Assembly: GCA_041580375.1 (NCBI GenBank)
Contig: JBFGDZ010000102.1
Coordinates: 1-12,946 of the forward strand
DNA: 12,946 nt
Direction of reading: 5' to 3'
Source of the DNA: JAPUIN01 sp041580375
GTDB lineage: Bacteria; Acidobacteriota; Polarisedimenticolia; Gp22-AA2
The notes below the pieces were generated by a model, which made no database searches, was not told the DNA's origin, and was given only the letters and a program-made list of their open reading frames with translations. Below, piece by piece: positions 8,401 through 12,946 of the stretch; position 1 is the stretch's first letter; every line of letters begins with the position of its first letter. The position numbers were made by a program, and so were the translations under genes.

Positions 8401-8925
8401 TGGTGGAACCTGACGATCGCGCCCAGAAGCGACGGGCGGCTCGAGTTCCACGGAATCGATCCGGCGTCGCCCGGGGCGGTGGCGGAGTTCTTCGGCGCGC
8501 TCGGCGAGGTGGACAGCGTCATCTACGTGCCGGGGGCGCCGGGGCGGCGCGAGCGGTTCGTCAACTTCCCGGCCGAGAGGGGCCTGGACGGGCTCGACGA
8601 GGAGGCGCTCGAGGTGCGGTACCGCGGGCACCAGAGGGCGCTCTCCCTGTTCCTGGAGAGGCACGTCACCGCCGCCCTGATCGTCGCGAGGCAGGCGGCC
8701 CGATCGCTCGCGGCGGGCGGCACGCTCGCGATCTCGCGCGGGCCGGCGCCGACGCCCGAGGCCGTTCTGGCGAACGAGGCGATGCGCCAGATCATCCGCG
8801 TCGCCGCCGAGGAGTTCCGTCTCCTCGGCAGGAATCTCCGCGCCACCTACGCGCAGAGGACGCCGGCCTTCGGCGCGCGACTTTCGTCCTATCTGGCCGA
8901 CGCGGAGACGGCCGCGACCGCCTGA
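5467..8925 (+). CDS. mcr: Bifunctional malonyl-CoA reductase-like tandem SDR protein with exchanged halves
   Basis: Predicted to reduce malonyl-CoA through malonate semialdehyde to 3-hydroxypropionate with 2 NADPH, supplying the substrate of the overlapping pcs product. About 1152 residues; Chloroflexus Mcr has about 1220. Four Rossmann-like units: SDR A (5566-6390: TGAGKGVG loop from 5590, NNAG 5836-5847, Thr 5998-6000, Tyr 6055-6057, PGPVEG); a degenerate SDR (about 6436-7360); SDR B (about 7375-8175: TGGGRNIG 7396-7419, NNAG 7645-7656, Thr 7819-7821, YTVPK with Tyr 7858-7860 and Lys 7870-7872); a second degenerate SDR (about 8227-8922). SDR A (NPGPVEGGRI, PYPFR) resembles the Chloroflexus C-terminal half, and SDR B (RIPYTVPK) resembles its N-terminal half, so the order is swapped. 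SDR A has Gln (6067-6069) where the catalytic Lys is expected. The start was chosen by Shine-Dalgarno spacing. The pairing with pcs strongly supports the call; a related CoA-reducing double SDR is the alternative. Confidence 0.86.
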   Translation: MKSRAKRTKTGADMLRRDPGVAAGPNPAFDPEQFRGQVVMVTGAGKGVGPGGIGYNVAMAFARAGARLAIIGRTEEKLRGTAADIRRIGGEVLYVVGDVSEPSSLERLFAETERVWGRLDVLVNNAGLSGEVRALVRIPQRNWRYAFNVHVHTMATVRMAAGLMQAKGIAGTILNVGTYFTSPDRHAVRPYPFRTPYTAAQAWKLEHSRAAAWSLAKSGIRVLAINPGPVEGGRIDSIVYPLGALERGLWGRDVLGADIRRKTEEMHPARRFLKQEDVARSILALVSRELRDAANGSVIELSGGLDYRVPPQVAPPLLGGSEPDLAGRRVLLIGRPGRAQAANLVLALSGCGAEVILAAPDAREILADLDGGCSPSDYGDGQKTLLGRVTAIPLDPGREEAVAAFFDRLTGGGNGEAVNGNGGQAPPEIDSVVVLTGDPGGARGIRDMTYEDERIWRERYALEPASLLRYAAAALLLQGNRRAGISDERFQLLRTFVPLLERQRGVPAEGGTIERVPGGWRAEEEILLQSGARRAAGSLVVVGPALTRDDAEEAAMIQVARGGLQSMVASVATETATARSAVRVNAVFPGTETGSAEPSRTARVVLRLVSTLAREISGMILHPDERNALVGEPGPLDGRTAVVTGGGRNIGQSIALRLAREGAAVVLAGRGRADLEITARAIEALGGRARGVAADIAFPGDRAKIVEAARGLLPGAGDGGGVDIWVNNAGIGGTFATLDQIELDGAAQWHQTLAIDFTGAWLGMARAILDMRRRRARGGIINISTYYADQPYVFRIPYTVPKVLLKTCARLLAEPLRPFGLYITDIRPSLIDGPRFQWVAKNYAEHFRRHGIEDPASDPEVQEWFRRQIPEKAPGPEDVADAVLFAARRGMSGSGQEIAVSTLPISHDTLPPGASDVGGPGRTVVIVTTARSDAEIDRAGALATWSLDSGSNRVIVAADDGMMARLVPRLSRRSSASPWWNLTIAPRSDGRLEFHGIDPASPGAVAEFFGALGEVDSVIYVPGAPGRRERFVNFPAERGLDGLDEEALEVRYRGHQRALSLFLERHVTAALIVARQAARSLAAGGTLAISRGPAPTPEAVLANEAMRQIIRVAAEEFRLLGRNLRATYAQRTPAFGARLSSYLADAETAATA

Positions 8926-8933
8926 ACGAATGG

Positions 8934-8962
8934 TTGCCCGAGGGAACGTATCAACGTAGTTT
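8934..8962 (+). promoter_or_regulatory. Possible sigma-70-type promoter upstream of the small winged-helix gene
   Basis: Just after the mcr stop lies TTGCCC (8934-8939), a 17-nt spacer and TAGTTT (8957-8962). This is one of the most AT-rich short stretches in the window. It overlaps a small tandem AACGTATC/AACGTAGT repeat (8945-8960). The 176-nt gap to the next gene holds nothing else except the short repeats listed separately. The match is weak (4/6 and 3/6 to consensus). Confidence 0.27.
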
Positions 8963-9037
8963 CTCATGGAGGCCGGTGCCCCTCCCGACCGCGGGCGGCC
9001 CGGTTCCTCGATCCGCTCGATCGCTCGCCGAACGGTC

Positions 9038-9091
9038 TCGCCGCATGAGTTCGCCGCACGGATTCGCCGCGCGCACGCCATCGCCGCACGG
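9038..9091 (+). repeat. Short imperfect direct repeats TCGCCGCA in the leader of the small gene
   Basis: TCGCCGCA or TCGCCGCG occurs at 9038, 9051, 9064 and 9081. The copies at 9051 and 9081 extend to the 11-mer TCGCCGCACGG. The first three are spaced exactly 13 nt and the last 17 nt. They end where the Shine-Dalgarno of the next gene begins. They may be a regulatory site or merely biased GC-rich sequence. Confidence 0.3.
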
Positions 9092-9101
9092 GAGGTGGTG
9101 C

Positions 9102-9416
9102 ATGAATCTCGAGAGCCTGCTGCGGATGGCGATCGAACACGGTCGGCTGCGCGAGCCGTTCAGCGCCGAGGACGCGACGCGGGCCGTCGCGCGCGCCGAC
9201 TGGCCGCGGAAACGGGTGCACAGCTATCTGGTGCGGCACTGTCGCGGCAACCTGGCGGCGGTCGCGATCTACTTCGATCGCGCGTCATTCGGACAGTACC
9301 GTCTGCTCGGCGCCGAGGCGACGGCCCGTCGCCGCGCGGCCTCTTCGGGCCGCCGCGGCTGGACGCGCCGGGAGTCTCCGAATCCGTCCCCGCCGACCGA
9401 TCGACGGGAGGTCTGA
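9102..9416 (+). CDS. Small winged-helix-like protein of unknown function
   Basis: 104 residues, not assigned to a family I can name with certainty. Residues 1 to about 68 look like a compact winged-helix fold: helices around LESLLRMAIEHG, FSAEDATRAVARA and RKRVHSYLVRHC, followed by a strand-turn-strand wing (AAVAIYFDR, GQYRLL). The remaining 36 residues are Arg/Ser/Pro-rich and probably disordered. A GGAGG at 9091-9095, 6 nt before the ATG, supports this start. The reading frame continues open upstream, as is usual in GC-rich DNA, but no other start has comparable support. It precedes aat by 104 nt, with a promoter candidate in between, so it may be a separate transcription unit. A DNA-binding or protein-interaction role is inferred from the fold impression only. 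No signal peptide or membrane segment is visible. Confidence 0.65.
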   Translation: MNLESLLRMAIEHGRLREPFSAEDATRAVARADWPRKRVHSYLVRHCRGNLAAVAIYFDRASFGQYRLLGAEATARRRAASSGRRGWTRRESPNPSPPTDRREV

Positions 9417-9428
9417 CGGAGCCTTGCG

Positions 9429-9457
9429 TTGACGCGGCGTCGAGCCGCGCGTACGAT
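9429..9457 (+). promoter_or_regulatory. Sigma-70-type promoter candidate for aat
   Basis: TTGACG (9429-9434), exactly 17 nt of spacer, then TACGAT (9452-9457): 5/6 and 4/6 matches to the -35 and -10 consensus. A transcript would begin near 9464, about 57 nt before the chosen aat start. It sits in the gap just after the small gene stops and is the best promoter-like match I found in the window. Confidence 0.45.
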
Positions 9458-9520
9458 GCCCCGGGGGCCCGGCCGGCGGACCGGGCGGCTCCGGAGGCGG
9501 CATCCATCTCCCTCACGAAC

Positions 9521-10255
<735 letters not shown>

Positions 10256-10270
10256 CGGGGAGGTCCGGGC

Positions 10271-10585
10271 ATGACCGAGCGAAAACGTCAGACGGACGTC
10301 GAGATTCTGGAGAAGCCCTCGACGCGAACGCGCGAGCCGGAGCGCTACCGCGTCGTGCTGCATAATGACGATTACACGACGATGGAGTTCGTCATCCATG
10401 TCCTGGAGTCGATCTTCCACAAGGCTCCCGCGGAGGCCTACAGGATCATGATGAAGGTCCACGTGGAGGGGCAGGGGATCGCGGGGGTGTATCCTCATGA
10501 GGTCGCGGAGACGAAGGTGGAGAAGGTCCACGACGCGGCCCGGCAGCACGGCTTCCCGTTGCGGGCCAGCGTGGACGAGGCCTGA
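10271..10585 (+). CDS. clpS: ATP-dependent Clp protease adaptor protein ClpS
   Basis: 104-residue adaptor that binds proteins with N-terminal Leu, Phe, Tyr or Trp and delivers them to the N-domain of ClpA. The core runs from about residue 25: YRVVLHNDDYTTMEFVI carries the Asn-Asp-Asp cluster and the Met of the N-degron pocket, followed by MKVHVEG with the pocket His, then GVYPHEVAETKV, all as in E. coli ClpS. The first 24 residues form a charged, flexible N-terminal extension, which in the family is needed for delivery to ClpA. The ATG is preceded by GGGGAGG (10257-10263) at 7 nt. It lies 15 nt after aat and 15 nt before clpA, consistent with one transcript for the N-degron pathway. Confidence 0.97.
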   Translation: MTERKRQTDVEILEKPSTRTREPERYRVVLHNDDYTTMEFVIHVLESIFHKAPAEAYRIMMKVHVEGQGIAGVYPHEVAETKVEKVHDAARQHGFPLRASVDEA

Positions 10586-10600
10586 GAGGAAGGTTTCGGA

Positions 10601-12946
10601 ATGATATTCAGCCCGACGGTCGAGAGGGTTCTGGCGATCGCCTATCGCGAGGCGACGTCCCGCCGGCACACGCACCTGACGCTGGAGCATCTGCTTTTCG
10701 TCCTGGCGCACGATCCGGACGGCGAGAAGCTCCTGATGGCGTGCGGCGCCGACCTGCCGGCGCTGACCGCGGCGCTGGCGGATTTTCTCGACCGATCGAT
10801 CGAGCGGTTCCCCCTCTCGATGGAGAGCGAGCCGGAGCAGACCGCCGCCTTCCGACGCGTCCTTCAGACGGCGGTCCTGCACGTCCAGAGCGCGGGGCGG
10901 AACGAGGTGCGCGAGGGGGATCTGTTCGCCGCCATCCTGCAGCAGCCGAAGACGCACGCGGCCCGCCTGCTCGCCGACCAGGGGATCACGCGCCTCGACG
11001 TCCTGAACTACATCTCGCACGGCATCACGAAGATTCCGCTCGCCCCGGCGAACGACGCCGACGCCGCCGGGGATCCACGGGCGCGCGCCGGCACGGGCGA
11101 GGAGGGGCCGGCCCGGGCACGCGATCCGCTCAGCGCGTACACCATGAACCTGACGAAGCAGGCGCGGGACGGGCTTCTCGATCCGCTCATCGGGCGCGCC
11201 GCGGAGCTGGGGCGGACGCTGGAGATCCTGGTGCGGCGCAGGAAGAACAACCCGGTGTTCGTGGGCGAGGCGGGTGTCGGCAAGACCGCCCTCGCCGAGG
11301 GGCTGGCCCTCCGACTGCTGGGCGACGCCGAGCCGGTGCCGGGACCGCTGAAGGACGCGGAGGTGTTCGCGCTCGACACCGCGGCCCTCCTCGCCGGGAC
11401 GCGCTTCCGGGGGGATTTCGAGGAACGTCTCAAGGCGGTCCTCGGAGCCCTCATGCGGCGACCCAACCCGATCCTGTTCATCGACGAGATCCACACGAGC
11501 GTGGGCGCGGGATCGACGGCCGGGGGGACGCTCGATCTCGCCACGCTGATCAAGCCGGTGCTCGCTTCCTCGAAGCTCCGCGTCGTCGGCTCCACGACGT
11601 TCGAGGAGTTCAAGCAGATCGAGCGCGACCGGGCCCTGGCGCGCCGTCTGCAGAAGGTCGTGGTGGACGAGCCGTCGGTGGAGGACACCGTCCAGATACT
11701 CCGGGGACTGCGATCGCGCTATCAGGATCATCACCAGATCACCTACACCGACGCGGCGCTGGAGTCGGCGGTCCGGCTGGCCAAGCGCCATCTCCGCGAC
11801 CACCGGCTGCCCGACAGCGCCATCGATCTCCTGGACGAGGCCGGCGCCTCGCTCCGGCTGCGGCGCGCGGCGGCCGAGGCCGCGCGGGAGGAAACCGCCG
11901 ATCGGAAGGACGACGCGGCCGGTTCCGGCGCGGGAGCGGCAGAAATGGAGGAGCCGCCGATCGTCGTCGACGTTTCGCAGATCGAGCGCGTCGTGGCGCG
12001 CATGGCCCGCATCCCGGAGTCACAGGCCAGCTCGTCGGACCGCGAGCGGCTGCGGTCGCTCGAGGAATCGCTGCGCCGCGTCGTGTTCGGCCAGGAAGAG
12101 CCGGTCCGTCTCGTGGCGGGGGCAATCAAGCGTTCGCGGGCCGGGCTGGGGCAGCCGGAGCGGCCGGCCGGCTGCTTCCTGTTCACCGGACCGACCGGCG
12201 TCGGAAAGACCGAGCTGGCCCGGCAGCTGGCGATCCACCTGGGCAACGAGTTCATCCGCTTCGACATGAGCGAGTACGCGGAGAAGCACGCCGTCGCCCG
12301 CCTCATCGGAGCGCCTCCGGGATACGTCGGGTTCGATCAGGGCGGCCTGCTCGTCGACGCCGTGCGCAAGCATCCGTACGACGTCGTGCTGCTGGACGAG
12401 ATCGAGAAGGCCCACCCCGACATCTTCAATATCCTCCTCCAGGTGATGGACCACGCGACCCTCACCGACAACAACGGGCGCAAGGCCGATTTCACCCAGA
12501 GCGTGCTCATCATGACCTCGAACGCCGGCTCGCGGGAGATGAGCGAGGGCTCCATCGGGTTCTCCCCGGGGGAGGGGAAGGCCGGGGAGGACGCGCGCGA
12601 GAAGGCCTCGAGGAGCCGCGCCCGCAAAGCGATCGAGAGGCTGTTCAGCCCCGAGTTCCGCAACCGTCTGGACGCCATCGTGACCTTCAAGCCCCTGACG
12701 ATGGACGTCATGGAGTCGATCGTCGAGAAGTTCATCCTGCAGCTCGAGTCCCAGCTCGCCGAGCGCCGCGTGGCGATCGCCCTGGAGCCGGAGGCGCGCG
12801 CCTGGCTGGCGCGCGAGGGCTACAACCCCGTCTACGGGGCCCGGCCACTGGCGCGCGTCATCCAGACGCACGTGCGGGATCCGCTCACCGAGGAGATCCT
12901 CTTCGGCCGCCTCGAGCGGGGCGGCACCGTCCGCATCGGGCTCGAA
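10601..12946 (+). CDS. clpA: ATP-dependent Clp protease ATP-binding subunit ClpA (3'-partial)
   Basis: Hexameric AAA+ unfoldase that threads substrates into ClpP. 782 residues are visible and the frame runs off the window. By comparison with the 758-residue E. coli protein only a short C-terminal tail is missing. Layout: double Clp-N repeat (residues 1 to about 140, the ClpS docking domain); Ala/Gly-rich linker; AAA-1 with Walker A GEAGVGKT (11264-11287) and Walker B LFIDEIH (11474-11494); AAA-2 with Walker A GPTGVGKT (12188-12211) and Walker B VVLLDEIEKAHPD (from 12383); then a small C-terminal domain (YGARPLARVIQ). The ClpP-docking loop reads IGF (12554-12562) rather than the IGL of E. coli. 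No ClpB-type long middle domain is present, only an Ala/Glu-rich stretch of about 25 residues between the modules. AGAGGAAGG before the ATG gives a good ribosome site. clpP is not in the window. Confidence 0.97.
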   Translation, partial: MIFSPTVERVLAIAYREATSRRHTHLTLEHLLFVLAHDPDGEKLLMACGADLPALTAALADFLDRSIERFPLSMESEPEQTAAFRRVLQTAVLHVQSAGRNEVREGDLFAAILQQPKTHAARLLADQGITRLDVLNYISHGITKIPLAPANDADAAGDPRARAGTGEEGPARARDPLSAYTMNLTKQARDGLLDPLIGRAAELGRTLEILVRRRKNNPVFVGEAGVGKTALAEGLALRLLGDAEPVPGPLKDAEVFALDTAALLAGTRFRGDFEERLKAVLGALMRRPNPILFIDEIHTSVGAGSTAGGTLDLATLIKPVLASSKLRVVGSTTFEEFKQIERDRALARRLQKVVVDEPSVEDTVQILRGLRSRYQDHHQITYTDAALESAVRLAKRHLRDHRLPDSAIDLLDEAGASLRLRRAAAEAAREETADRKDDAAGSGAGAAEMEEPPIVVDVSQIERVVARMARIPESQASSSDRERLRSLEESLRRVVFGQEEPVRLVAGAIKRSRAGLGQPERPAGCFLFTGPTGVGKTELARQLAIHLGNEFIRFDMSEYAEKHAVARLIGAPPGYVGFDQGGLLVDAVRKHPYDVVLLDEIEKAHPDIFNILLQVMDHATLTDNNGRKADFTQSVLIMTSNAGSREMSEGSIGFSPGEGKAGEDAREKASRSRARKAIERLFSPEFRNRLDAIVTFKPLTMDVMESIVEKFILQLESQLAERRVAIALEPEARAWLAREGYNPVYGARPLARVIQTHVRDPLTEEILFGRLERGGTVRIGLE

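Noticed and set aside
5131..9081. Very long minus-strand open frame (1316 codons) antisense to mcr
   Set aside because: Its translation is Arg/Pro/Gly/Asp-rich with no recognisable motif, and the plus-strand frame encodes clear SDR motifs. Long antisense frames are expected at this GC content.
8926..9101. Rho-independent terminator after mcr
   Set aside because: I searched the gap by eye and found no stable stem followed by a run of T, so no terminator is called.
9468..9485. CCCGG...CCGGG inverted repeat in the aat leader as a terminator or attenuator
   Set aside because: Only a 5-bp stem with no T tract, and such short GC repeats are common by chance here.
8966..9520. An N-terminal extension of about 185 residues on Aat
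   Set aside because: The upstream frame overlaps the small gene, is low-complexity and does not match the family; the promoter candidate at 9429-9457 also lies within it.

Overview
This GC-rich window is read entirely on the + strand and holds six genes in two functional blocks. The tight packing, the very high GC and the set aat + clpS + clpA point to a free-living, Gram-negative-type bacterium. My guess is an Acidobacteriota-like or similar soil or sediment lineage rather than a Chloroflexota, because Aat and ClpA are typical of diderm groups. That placement is inference only, since no rRNA or single-copy phylogenetic marker is present.

Block 1 (nt 2-8925) is a 3-hydroxypropionate module of two giant fusion genes. 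The first is a trifunctional propionyl-CoA synthase (pcs, 5' end outside the window). The second, overlapping its stop by translational coupling, is a double-SDR protein that matches bifunctional malonyl-CoA reductase (mcr). Together they would convert malonyl-CoA via malonate semialdehyde, 3-hydroxypropionate, 3-hydroxypropionyl-CoA and acrylyl-CoA to propionyl-CoA. This is the reductive arm of the 3-hydroxypropionate bi-cycle known from Chloroflexus aurantiacus and, as a gene pair, from a few proteobacteria such as Erythrobacter sp. NAP1. Carboxylases, the methylmalonyl-CoA steps and the malyl-CoA steps are not in the window, so full autotrophy cannot be claimed.

The most striking observation is that both fusions have a different domain order from the Chloroflexus enzymes as I remember them. 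Pcs here is ligase-reductase-hydratase instead of ligase-hydratase-reductase. Mcr here has its halves exchanged: the half resembling the Chloroflexus C-terminal malonyl-CoA reductase comes first, and the half resembling the N-terminal malonate-semialdehyde reductase comes second. The reductase domain of Pcs also carries a Gly-Phe-Glu motif like that of crotonyl-CoA carboxylase/reductase, and the first SDR of Mcr lacks the usual catalytic lysine.

Block 2 (nt about 8930-12946) is a bacterial N-degron pathway cluster: a small unrecognised winged-helix-like protein, aat (leucyl/phenylalanyl-tRNA-protein transferase), clpS (N-degron adaptor) and clpA (unfoldase, 3' end outside the window). Aat adds Leu or Phe to proteins starting with Arg or Lys, ClpS captures them, and ClpA unfolds them for ClpP. 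Sigma-70-like promoter candidates lie upstream of the small gene, upstream of aat (the best of the three) and inside the end of aat before clpS. I see no RNA genes, insertion sequences, CRISPR arrays or convincing terminators.
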